Below are positions 1-6,242 of a DNA stretch of 10,755 nt, in pieces. Under the pieces are notes generated by a model that had not been told where the DNA came from, did not search any database, and worked only from the letters and a program-made list of their open reading frames with translations. Origin of the DNA: Methanobacterium sp. (GTDB taxonomy: Archaea; Methanobacteriota; Methanobacteria; Methanobacteriales; Methanobacteriaceae); contig JACWMK010000064.1 of the NCBI GenBank assembly GCA_015661405.1, positions 1 through 10,755 on the forward strand, in the 5' to 3' direction. A program made the position numbers and the translations under genes. Within the stretch, counting starts at the first letter, position 1; the number at the start of each line of letters is the position of its first letter.

Positions 1-136
1 ACCCCTATAAACATAATACTATATAAATATTTGCCTATAACAATTTAAACAGATTAAAACACGAATTCCAAATTTCTAAAAAATTTAAATGATCAAAGAT
101 CAAATAGTAAATCGAAAATCTCGTTATTTAAAAAAA

Positions 137-338
137 GGGAGGATAGAATTATTTTAGAAGTAAAAAAATATTTAGGTTGATTACGATTTTTAAGTTATAA
201 GATCATTTATTAATTGGTAAGAGAACAAGACGTGACATACTAATTGTAATTGCAGTGTTCATAATATTAAAATTAGCTATTTACGGTGCCATGCCAACAA
301 CAGGTTTTCACCCTATGAGTTTCCTGAATCATGTTTAA
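137..338 (+). pseudogene. Possible gene remnant with one membrane segment
   Basis: A good ribosome binding site (GGGAGG at 137-142) is followed after about eight bases by an ATT codon and a short frame ending at TGA (178-180). In another frame, 201-338 is open for 45 codons and reads like real protein: a basic stretch (GKRTRRD), a hydrophobic span (ILIVIAVFIILKLAIYGA), then PTTGFHPMSFLNHV and a stop. The same frame continues open past that stop to about 420. There is no ATG at the front of the hydrophobic piece, and the frames do not join, so if this was a gene it is broken. The charge-then-hydrophobic pattern suggests the N-terminus of a membrane or membrane-anchored protein; I cannot name the family. 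Chance open frames in AT-rich DNA are the alternative. Confidence 0.25.
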
Positions 339-489
339 AAGCAGATTTATAGGGTTAAAGGTAATCTAATTAGGGATTATTTTATTCTTTTTTTAATATT
401 AACAAATTATTTTCAGCGATAAAATATTTCATTTTGATTGCATATTTCATCTTAAAACTTTAAGGCTATAATAATTCGATATTTCCACC

Positions 490-957
490 TTATAAATCAA
501 TTATAATAATTAATAATTGAATTATTTTAGAATACAATTCAATTATACCTTCTTGCATTCTAGAATAATCATCTTTTTCCATGCATACAAGTATATCACC
601 TATTTTAAAGTCCTTAATAATCAGCGGATTTGTAGCTATAATATTAGTTTCAACTCTACCTATACAAAATGCTTAAATTTGTTAATTTATCTTCTGTATT
701 TACCAATTTAACACCTTCCCCGTAGTTTAATTAGTTAAATTATTTATCATAAACCAGTTCATATGAATTAGATAATTGAATAAATATTTATGATGATGAT
801 TAATACAAATTCTAAATTCTCCTAGTAGGTTCTATTAAAATTCATTATAAGTGCTATCATCCCTGGTACTTGACCCATTCTCAACCTTCAGAGGATAGGT
901 ACATGTAAGCAAATGAATTGTAGTTAAAAATAAAAAATATATTAATGACTTTAACAT
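490..957 (-). pseudogene. Frame-disrupted remnant of a possibly secreted protein
   Basis: Read on the minus strand, an ATG at 955-957 opens a 40-codon frame (835-957). It begins with a Lys, then a hydrophobic stretch (LIYFLFLTTIHLLTC), then a polar segment (YPLKVENGSSTRDDSTYNEF), which is the shape of a signal peptide followed by a mature N-terminus. LLTC is only a poor match to a lipobox. After two stop codons the same frame is open again for 34 codons (730-831), including HMNWFMINNLTN. A neighbouring frame then reads GEGVKLVNTEDKLTNLS (about 671-718). After a one-base shift, 490-672 is open for 60 codons, with RVETNIIATNPLIIKDFKIG and DILVCMEKDDYSRMQ before a hydrophobic end and TAA. The pieces are in order and protein-like, so one gene with several stops and a frameshift is the likeliest reading. 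Family not recognised. Confidence 0.35.
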
Positions 958-1090
958 TTGCCACTTTAAATTTAGATTCATGATTATATTTCGATATAAA
1001 AACTATATGAATCCAAATTAGATCACGTATTATAAATTGGAATAATAAAATTAAAAGTCGTTCTTTAACATATTCCCTTTTGCATGAAAA

Positions 1091-1147
1091 GTTATAAATT
1101 TTATTAATATTTATTTAGAATTATGAAATAAAAAATTTTTTATAAAA
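1091..1147 (+). promoter_or_regulatory. Probable truA promoter (TATA boxes)
   Basis: Two TATA-like elements precede truA: TTATAAATT near 1092-1100 and TTATAAAA near 1140-1147. Archaeal transcription starts about 25 bases downstream of the TATA centre. The first would therefore give a leader of roughly 55 bases ahead of the ATG at 1176. The second would start at about 1168-1170 and lose the ribosome binding site at 1163-1168. The first is therefore the better candidate. The whole region is AT-rich, so TATA matches are weak evidence. Confidence 0.35.
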
Positions 1148-1162
1148 TCTTACCTTTGAGAT

Positions 1163-1168
1163 GGTGAT
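1163..1168 (+). promoter_or_regulatory. Ribosome binding site GGTGAT that sets the truA start
   Basis: GGTGAT pairs with the AUCACC part of the archaeal 16S rRNA 3' end. It lies seven bases before ATG 1176. It overlaps the GTG at 1164 and sits directly after the upstream ATG at 1161, so neither of those can use it. This favours 1176 as the true start of truA. Confidence 0.6.
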
Positions 1169-1175
1169 TATTGAT

Positions 1176-1991
1176 ATGAGAAGAGTGGCTTTGAAGGTTG
1201 GTTATATTGGTACGGATTTTTATGGTTTTCAGAGGCAGCCAGGTTTAAGTACGGTGGAAGGGGAATTATTATCGGCTTTAAAAAAAATTGGTTTAATAAC
1301 TGAAATTGGAGAATGCGGGTTTGGGATTGCTGGGCGAACGGATCGTGGTGTGCATGCGTTGAGTAATGTTGTTTCTTTTTTAACGGAAGGTGAAGTGATT
1401 ATTAATCAGATTAATGATGCTTTACCTAGTAGTATTAATGTTTTAGCAGAGGCGAGGGTACCTCTTCATTTTAAAACTAGGTATGCTGAAAGCAGGCATT
1501 ATCGTTATCTAATGATTAATGATGATGATAATTTTAGTGATTTTAAACTAGATAGGATGATTGAGGCTGCAATGATTTTTAAAGGTACTCATAACTTCTT
1601 GAATTTCTCAAAAAGAAGTGAAAGAAATCCGGTGAGAACTATACTGGAAATTAGAGTTGTTAATGATGATGATGTAATTATATTGGATGTTATTGGTGAA
1701 AGTTTTCTATGGAATATGATTCGAAAAATGGTTACTGTACTTTTAAATGTATTTAACGGTGAATTAAAGCCGGATAGGATTTATGATTATTTGGATCCAG
1801 AGAATGATGTTTTAATTAAACCTGCACCTCCCGAGGGACTTATTTTAATGGATGTTAATTATAATGGAATAGTATTTCATGAGGATGATTATGCTAAAAA
1901 TAAATTTATATCTACACTGCGTAAGGAGTACTTCTATCAACAAAATATTGCTTTATCTGAGAAAGAAATGATTAAAAGCTTAATGAGATAG
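1176..1991 (+). CDS. truA: tRNA pseudouridine synthase A
   Basis: TruA isomerises uridine to pseudouridine in the tRNA anticodon arm (positions 38-40 in the bacterial enzyme). With the start at 1176 the protein has 271 residues, normal for the family. Visible landmarks are the N-terminal KVGYIGTDFYGFQRQPG segment (about residues 7-23), the catalytic loop AGRTDRGVHAL with the nucleophilic Asp near residue 56, the RHYRY stretch (about 107-111), and the C-terminal ESFLWNMIRKMV motif (about 175-186). PPEGLIL follows near 218-224. An in-frame ATG at 1161 would add five residues, but GGTGAT at 1163-1168 is correctly spaced only for 1176, and the family usually begins close to this RVALK strand. The gene stands alone, with decayed DNA upstream and a 128-base gap to the next gene. 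Identity is secure; exact target positions in archaea are inferred. Confidence 0.95.
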   Translation: MRRVALKVGYIGTDFYGFQRQPGLSTVEGELLSALKKIGLITEIGECGFGIAGRTDRGVHALSNVVSFLTEGEVIINQINDALPSSINVLAEARVPLHFKTRYAESRHYRYLMINDDDNFSDFKLDRMIEAAMIFKGTHNFLNFSKRSERNPVRTILEIRVVNDDDVIILDVIGESFLWNMIRKMVTVLLNVFNGELKPDRIYDYLDPENDVLIKPAPPEGLILMDVNYNGIVFHEDDYAKNKFISTLRKEYFYQQNIALSEKEMIKSLMR

Positions 1992-2059
1992 ATAAATATA
2001 ATTAAATAAAATAACTGATTAATAAATAAATTAGGGATGTAAAAAAATTATATCTAAGA

Positions 2060-2083
2060 TTATAATATAATTATGTTTATAAC
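2060..2083 (+). promoter_or_regulatory. Candidate promoter of the DUF460 gene
   Basis: TTATAATA (about 2060-2067) and TTTATAAC (2076-2083) are TATA-like. The first predicts a transcript start near 2090, which would place the 2090-2108 hairpin at the very 5' end of the mRNA. The second predicts a start near 2105, leaving a leader of only about 15 bases beginning at the ribosome binding site. The sequence alone does not decide between them. Confidence 0.35.
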
Positions 2084-2089
2084 TAATTA

Positions 2090-2108
2090 CTAAAAAAGGT
2101 TTTTTTAG
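2090..2108 (+). terminator. A/T hairpin abutting a ribosome binding site
   Basis: CTAAAAAA-GG-TTTTTTTAG is a near-perfect inverted repeat ending in a T run. It lies about 100 bases after the truA stop and could end the truA transcript. Its right arm runs into the AGGAGG ribosome binding site (2107-2112) of the next gene, so in an mRNA that includes both arms it could also affect initiation. Similar A-run/T-run palindromes follow the DUF460, wecB and carS genes in this window. Confidence 0.4.
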
Positions 2109-2112
2109 GAGG
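2107..2112 (+). promoter_or_regulatory. Ribosome binding site AGGAGG before a CTG start
   Basis: AGGAGG is a full match to the 16S rRNA anti-Shine-Dalgarno core. The next codon in the DUF460 frame at normal spacing (seven bases) is CTG at 2120, immediately after an in-frame TAG at 2117-2119. No ATG, GTG or TTG occurs in that frame until TTG 2231, which lies inside the conserved nuclease motif. Confidence 0.6.
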
Positions 2113-2119
2113 AAATTAG

Positions 2120-3550
2120 CTGGTATACCGAAATATAGATAATTTACAAGTAAATAAAACTTCTAATCTACCCCATAAAATTAATAAAACAAAAAAGAAT
2201 AAGGGGATTATAGTTGGTTTTGATCCAGGCTTGACGGTTGGAATCGCCATTATGGATCTCCATGGGAAAATAATCTCCATTAAAAGTTTTAAGGAAATAT
2301 CTCGGGCGGAGATTATAAAATATATTATAAGTTATGGTAAAACTGTTTTAATTTCTACTGATGTATACCCACCCCCTAAAATGGTTAAAAAATTAGCATC
2401 CACTTTAAATGCTAAGATACATCACCCTGATAAAGACATGTCTGTAGGTTCTAAGATTGATTTAGTTGAATCATATATTGGTGAGAAACGTTCCCTAGGA
2501 AGATCTAAGGTTATTATAACTGAGGAATTACCGCAGAATGCTCATGAAAGAGATGCACTCGCTGCAGCTATTCGGACATATAAGAAGTATCAGAAAAAAT
2601 TAATGCATGCTGAAAATCGCAGTATAAATGCTGGTCTGCCTCCTGAGCAAATTGAGGATATAAAAATCATGTTTATAGAGGGGAAAGCTATTAGTTCTGC
2701 AATTCAAAGTATGTTGGAGTTGAATCTTACATTAAATAATAATAACGATTGTAAAGATGAATCTATTGTTAAAAATTGTGATATTAATTTTGAGGATGAA
2801 TCTTTAAAACTTAATTCATCATCTAATATGATTTCTAAATTTAAACATAAAGTTAAGATTCAAGAAAGACAAATTAGAAATTTGAAATCTAAAAATAATA
2901 TCCTTAAGGGAGAAATAGAGGATTATAAAAGGGATTTAGCTAAACTTCATCATAAAATTGATAAATTACATCATCAGTACACTACTGATATTTTATATAG
3001 AAAGGAGATGGCGTCTAAAATTTCACTTATTAAGAAGCTGCAGGTTAAATATAATCAGGAGAAAACTTTGAGATTGGAATTGGAGGATCACCTGAAATCA
3101 ATGGGGAGTTTACAGACTATTGATCCGTCGGATAATGTTATTCCCGTTAAAATCATTGAAAATTTTACCAGGGAGGGTATTTTAAATGCCTGTGAATATT
3201 GGAAGATTAAAAATGGTGATCTAGTTCTCCTTAAAAATTCTGAAGGGGGAGGTTCTCAGACAGCTTCTCAGTTGATTAGTATGGGTGTTAAAGCGGTTTT
3301 AATTATTGATAATGTTTCTCATAATGCTGAGGAGGAATTTGAGAGGAATATGGTTCCTTTGCTCAAGGCGGATCAACTTGATTTGAAGATTATTGATCAA
3401 TTCGCGATTGTTGATAATAAGAATTTGCAATGTGAATTGGGGAAATGGAAAGCTAAAATTGAAAGTAAAATGCTTGAAGAGAATAATCAGGAAATTTTGA
3501 ATGTTATTTATGAGTACCGGGCTAAAAGGAAACGGTTAGCTAATCCATAA
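2120..3550 (+). CDS. DUF460 (COG2433) RNase H-like protein with coiled coil, CTG start
   Basis: This is an archaeal protein of the DUF460/COG2433 group, predicted RNase H-fold nucleases related to RuvC/YqgF. No firm biochemical role is known to me. With the CTG start it has 476 residues. Residues 1-28 are a basic, Asn/Lys-rich leader. The nuclease-like domain begins at GIIVGFDPGLTVGIAI (29-44, Asp35 in the first catalytic position), continues with ISTDVYPPPKM (about 78-88, Asp81), and ends with HERDALAAA (142-150, Asp145). A polar, Asn-rich linker (about 202-237) leads to a charged coiled coil (about 240-325), then a C-terminal domain (about 337-476). Family members I recall are often longer, with a more extensive coiled coil. 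The TTG at 2231 cannot be the start because it would remove the first strand and catalytic Asp. The gene appears to be monocistronic, with an oligo-T terminator after its stop. Confidence 0.85.
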   Translation: MVYRNIDNLQVNKTSNLPHKINKTKKNKGIIVGFDPGLTVGIAIMDLHGKIISIKSFKEISRAEIIKYIISYGKTVLISTDVYPPPKMVKKLASTLNAKIHHPDKDMSVGSKIDLVESYIGEKRSLGRSKVIITEELPQNAHERDALAAAIRTYKKYQKKLMHAENRSINAGLPPEQIEDIKIMFIEGKAISSAIQSMLELNLTLNNNNDCKDESIVKNCDINFEDESLKLNSSSNMISKFKHKVKIQERQIRNLKSKNNILKGEIEDYKRDLAKLHHKIDKLHHQYTTDILYRKEMASKISLIKKLQVKYNQEKTLRLELEDHLKSMGSLQTIDPSDNVIPVKIIENFTREGILNACEYWKIKNGDLVLLKNSEGGGSQTASQLISMGVKAVLIIDNVSHNAEEEFERNMVPLLKADQLDLKIIDQFAIVDNKNLQCELGKWKAKIESKMLEENNQEILNVIYEYRAKRKRLANP

Positions 3551-3612
3551 AAAAAAAGTTTTTTTTTAGTTAAAAAATTAATGGAAATATTTTTTTTCAA
3601 CTATTTTTTTTT
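3549..3612 (+). terminator. Oligo-T terminator region after the DUF460 gene
   Basis: Nine A, one G and nine T (3549-3567) begin within the TAA stop codon and form an A/T palindrome. Further runs of eight or more T follow near 3590-3597 and 3605-3612. Stacked oligo-T tracts are the usual intrinsic termination signal in Methanobacteriales. Confidence 0.55.
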
Positions 3613-3655
3613 ATTAATTATAATATATATTTATATTTGAATTAATTCAGAACTA

Positions 3656-3665
3656 TTTTTATAAA
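3656..3665 (+). promoter_or_regulatory. Probable wecB promoter (TATA box)
   Basis: TTTTTATAAAA matches the archaeal TATA consensus well. It predicts a transcript start near 3685-3690, giving a leader of about 30 bases that contains the AGGAG ribosome binding site (3703-3707) eleven bases before ATG 3719. Confidence 0.5.
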
Positions 3666-3718
3666 AAAAATTTAAGTTTTATAATAAATAATTACCTGTT
3701 TTAGGAGTCTTATTTTTT

Positions 3719-5041
3719 ATGAAAATCGCTTTTATAGTTGGAACTAGACCTGAAATAATTAAAATGTCACCGTTAATTGATGAAGTTAAAAAGAAAGGTG
3801 TAAATTATATTTTAATACATACGGGTCAACATTATGATCAGGAAATGTCTCAGCAATTCTTCACTGATTTAGAGCTTACTCAACCAGATTATAATATAGG
3901 AGTGGGATCCTCTTCTCATGGTAAACAGACTGCTGTCATGTTAGAGGGTATTGAAGAAATCTTGTTAAAGGAGAATCCGGATATTATCTTAGTGGAAGGT
4001 GATACTAATGCGGTTATGGCTGGTGCTATTGCATCCTCGAAATTACTTTTACCTGTAGGTCATGTTGAAGCTGGGCTTAGGTCTTTTGATAAAACCATGC
4101 CTGAAGAGGTTAATCGGATGATTGCTGATGCTTGCAGTAACTTGTTTTTCGTACCCACTGAAGAATCAGCTATAAATCTCATCTTTGAAGGTATTAATCC
4201 CCATAATATTCACATTACAGGCAATACTATAGTTGATGCATGTCAAAGAAACCTTAAAATTGCAGAGAAAAATTCAATGTTAGTTTCTAAATTTGATTTA
4301 GGGGAGAATATTATCACAGTCACATTGCATCGTGCGGAGAATGTTGATGATCCAGTTCGACTTAAAAACATTACTGATGCTCTCCTAGAGTTAATGGAAT
4401 TTACTATAGTTTTCCCAGTTCATCCTAGGACTCGTAAAAATCTTGAGAAATTTGGCTTCTTTGATTCCCTTGAGAAGGCTAAGCATATCCGGGTGATTAA
4501 ACCAGTGGGTTATCTTGATTTCCTACTTCTTTTATCTCACAGTAAATTAGTGTTAACGGATTCTGGAGGATTACAGGAGGAGGCTATTACTCTTAATATT
4601 CCTTGTTTGACACTTAGATATAATACGGAAAGACCGGAGACGGTGACTGCTGGTGGTAATATATTGGTGGGTTCATCAAAAGAAGTAGTAATTGATAATG
4701 TTAGGAATATAATTAATGACTATACTCTTTATAAGGAGATGAGTAATGCATCTAATCCTTATGGTAATGGTGATTCTTCAGAGAAAATTGTTGATATCAT
4801 ATTAAAAATATTTAATGATGGTGAACTTGCAATAAAACCTGCTGATGAATTTATTAGTCATGATGGTTGGTATCTACAAAAAATTAGTGAAAACATTAAT
4901 GTAGCTGAATATGAAACTATTAATATTAATTCATTAATAAGGATTGTTTTTGATGAGAATAAAGTCCTGTATCCGTATCCTTTACTTTCATTAATTAATA
5001 AAACAGTAATTATTGATAGATTTAACTCTAAACAATCTTAA
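3719..5041 (+). CDS. wecB: UDP-N-acetylglucosamine 2-epimerase with C-terminal extension
   Basis: The non-hydrolysing WecB-type enzyme converts UDP-GlcNAc to UDP-ManNAc, the precursor of ManNAc/ManNAcA sugars in archaeal surface glycans. Family landmarks appear in order: IVGTRPEIIKMSPLI (6-20), HTGQHYD (34-40), LVEGDTNAVMAGA (91-103) with Asp95, GHVEAGLRS (114-122) with Glu117, MPEEVNR (127-133) with Glu130, ITGNTIVDA (166-174), TLHRAEN (202-208) with His204, FPVHPRT (232-238), and TDSGGLQEEA (280-289). These match the active-site residues described for E. coli WecB. The enzyme core ends near residue 362 (YGNGDSSEKIVDII). About 75 further residues follow that the usual 360-380-residue enzyme lacks; I do not recognise them. 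No glycosyltransferase or ManNAc dehydrogenase gene adjoins. The gene is flanked by its own promoter and terminator, so it is probably a single-gene unit. Confidence 0.93.
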   Translation: MKIAFIVGTRPEIIKMSPLIDEVKKKGVNYILIHTGQHYDQEMSQQFFTDLELTQPDYNIGVGSSSHGKQTAVMLEGIEEILLKENPDIILVEGDTNAVMAGAIASSKLLLPVGHVEAGLRSFDKTMPEEVNRMIADACSNLFFVPTEESAINLIFEGINPHNIHITGNTIVDACQRNLKIAEKNSMLVSKFDLGENIITVTLHRAENVDDPVRLKNITDALLELMEFTIVFPVHPRTRKNLEKFGFFDSLEKAKHIRVIKPVGYLDFLLLLSHSKLVLTDSGGLQEEAITLNIPCLTLRYNTERPETVTAGGNILVGSSKEVVIDNVRNIINDYTLYKEMSNASNPYGNGDSSEKIVDIILKIFNDGELAIKPADEFISHDGWYLQKISENINVAEYETININSLIRIVFDENKVLYPYPLLSLINKTVIIDRFNSKQS

Positions 5042-5046
5042 ATCAT

Positions 5047-5069
5047 ACTAAAAAATTTTTTTTTTTAGT
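5047..5069 (+). terminator. Terminator palindrome after wecB
   Basis: ACTAAAAAA followed by eleven T and AGT forms an inverted repeat ending in a T run, six bases after the wecB stop. It has the same design as the hairpins at 2090-2108 and 3549-3570. Confidence 0.55.
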
Positions 5070-5091
5070 TTAAATTATTATAAATTAATTT

Positions 5092-5099
5092 TTTATAAA
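5092..5099 (+). promoter_or_regulatory. Candidate promoter of the mfnD-mfnF operon
   Basis: TTTATAAA is a good TATA match. It predicts a transcript start near 5120 and a leader of about 80 bases before the TTG start at 5203. A weaker alternative lies around 5127-5138. No leader structure stands out. Confidence 0.35.
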
Positions 5100-5202
5100 A
5101 AATATTTTTTTAAGGTTTTTACAGAATATAATATTTAAATAATGATTCACTGAATTTTCAAGTTTTAATCGAAGTTTTATATTTAAAGGGGTTAGAAATA
5201 AG

Positions 5203-6231
5203 TTGAAATTACTGGTATTTGAGTTTGCAGTTGCTAATGGATTAAATAATCCGTCATTGACTTTGGAAGGTCAGTGTATGTTGGAAGGATTGTTAAAAGA
5301 TTTGAATAATTATGATGTGGATTATTTAATTATGGATAACTCCATATTTGATTATAAAAGTCTAATTAATGGGAATGATTGTAATCCTATAAAAATCGTA
5401 GATAATCTTACATTATGGTTAAATGAAAATATTGTTAATTATGATGCATGTTTAGCTTTAGCGCCTGAGGAGGATTTCAATTCATATTATCTCACCAAAA
5501 TAATTGAGGATAATAATGTTAAGGTGATTGGTTCTAATTCAGATGCAGTATTAACGTGTTCTGATAAATTTCAAACTTATACAGCTTTGAAGGATAAAGT
5601 ACCTTTCATTAAAAGTAATAAAATTTTTTTTAGTGAATTAAAAGATTATAAAACATATTTCAACACTAATAGTGTAGCTGTAGTTAAACCTGCGGATGGT
5701 GTTTCATGTAAAGGGGTGAAGATTATCCGGTCTTATTCAGATTTTATAAAAGCTTCCGCTCATATGAAAAGATTAACTAAATTACCCTATTTTTTATTAC
5801 AAGATTATATTGATGGTATTAGTATTAGTGTGAGTCTTTTAACTAATGGAAAAACTAGTATTCCTTTAAGTTGTAATCTACAGAATTTAAGTTCGATTAA
5901 TGGTAATTTAATTTATGATGGTGGTACTGTACCGTTTGAACATGAATTATCTGTTAAAGCTGAAAGTATAGCTAAAAAAGCGGTTGATTCAGTGGATGGT
6001 TTAATAGGTTATGTAGGGGTGGACTTATTATTGGATGAGGAGAATGGTGAAATTTATATTATTGAATTGAATCCTAGATTAACCACCCCGTATATTGCTT
6101 TAAGAAGATTATTAAACTTTAATTTAGGGTATGCCATCATTAAATCTGCTTATGGTGAATTACCCGTTAAAGTTGAATTAAATGGTACTGTAACATTCTA
6201 TAAAGATGAGGATCAATTAATAATTGAATGA
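5203..6231 (+). CDS. mfnD: Tyramine--L-glutamate ligase (ATP-grasp), methanofuran biosynthesis
   Basis: MfnD uses ATP to join the gamma-carboxyl of glutamate to tyramine, giving gamma-glutamyltyramine for methanofuran. The 342-residue protein is an ATP-grasp enzyme. The N-terminal domain opens with MKLLVFEFAVANG and the conserved LEGQCMLEGLL (21-31). The nucleotide-binding part contains VVKPADGVSCKGVKII (160-175) and LLQDYIDGISISVSLL (198-213). The metal-binding C-terminal motif is GYVGVDLLLDEENG (269-282) then YIIELNPRLTTPY (285-297), with Glu288 and Asn290 as expected ligands. The start is TTG at 5203, placed by AGGGGT (5187-5192) ten bases upstream and by agreement with the family N-terminus. 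The stop codon overlaps ATG 6228 of the next gene's frame, so mfnD and mfnF are one operon. The mfnF partner makes MfnD much more likely than another ATP-grasp ligase. Confidence 0.85.
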   Translation: MKLLVFEFAVANGLNNPSLTLEGQCMLEGLLKDLNNYDVDYLIMDNSIFDYKSLINGNDCNPIKIVDNLTLWLNENIVNYDACLALAPEEDFNSYYLTKIIEDNNVKVIGSNSDAVLTCSDKFQTYTALKDKVPFIKSNKIFFSELKDYKTYFNTNSVAVVKPADGVSCKGVKIIRSYSDFIKASAHMKRLTKLPYFLLQDYIDGISISVSLLTNGKTSIPLSCNLQNLSSINGNLIYDGGTVPFEHELSVKAESIAKKAVDSVDGLIGYVGVDLLLDEENGEIYIIELNPRLTTPYIALRRLLNFNLGYAIIKSAYGELPVKVELNGTVTFYKDEDQLIIE

Positions 6232-6242
6232 ATGTGATACAT

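Larger units (their letters stand above)
1..1160. other. Long AT-rich region without an intact gene
   Basis: This stretch of more than 1.1 kb carries no open frame that looks like a complete gene. It is dense in stop codons in all frames and rich in A and T runs. A 64-codon plus-strand frame at 517-711 has a composition typical of random AT-rich sequence, and I reject it. Within the region I see two sets of fragments with protein-like composition (about 137-338 on the plus strand and 490-957 on the minus strand), entered separately. No tRNA-like cloverleaf, tandem repeat, CRISPR unit or terminal inverted repeat is visible. Its right end should contain the truA promoter. The most economical reading is a decayed gene segment; a non-coding RNA cannot be excluded. 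Confidence 0.6.

Noticed and set aside
517..711. 64-codon plus-strand open frame
   Set aside because: Its composition (many Ile, Tyr, Asn, Phe, Leu) is that of random AT-rich DNA, it has no ribosome binding site, and the opposite strand reads more like protein.
844..900. Plus-strand reading ISAIIPGT resembling the SAIIPGLGQ motif of small TM2-type membrane proteins
   Set aside because: A stop follows directly, the remaining motif residues do not match, and the minus strand here reads as a signal-peptide-like frame.
1..1160. Search for tRNA, CRISPR repeats or insertion-sequence ends
   Set aside because: No cloverleaf, regularly spaced repeat or terminal inverted repeat could be found by eye.
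2231..3550. TTG 2231 as the start of the DUF460 protein
   Set aside because: It would begin inside the FDPGLTVGIA motif and delete the first catalytic Asp and first strand; upstream sequence is open and has a strong ribosome binding site.
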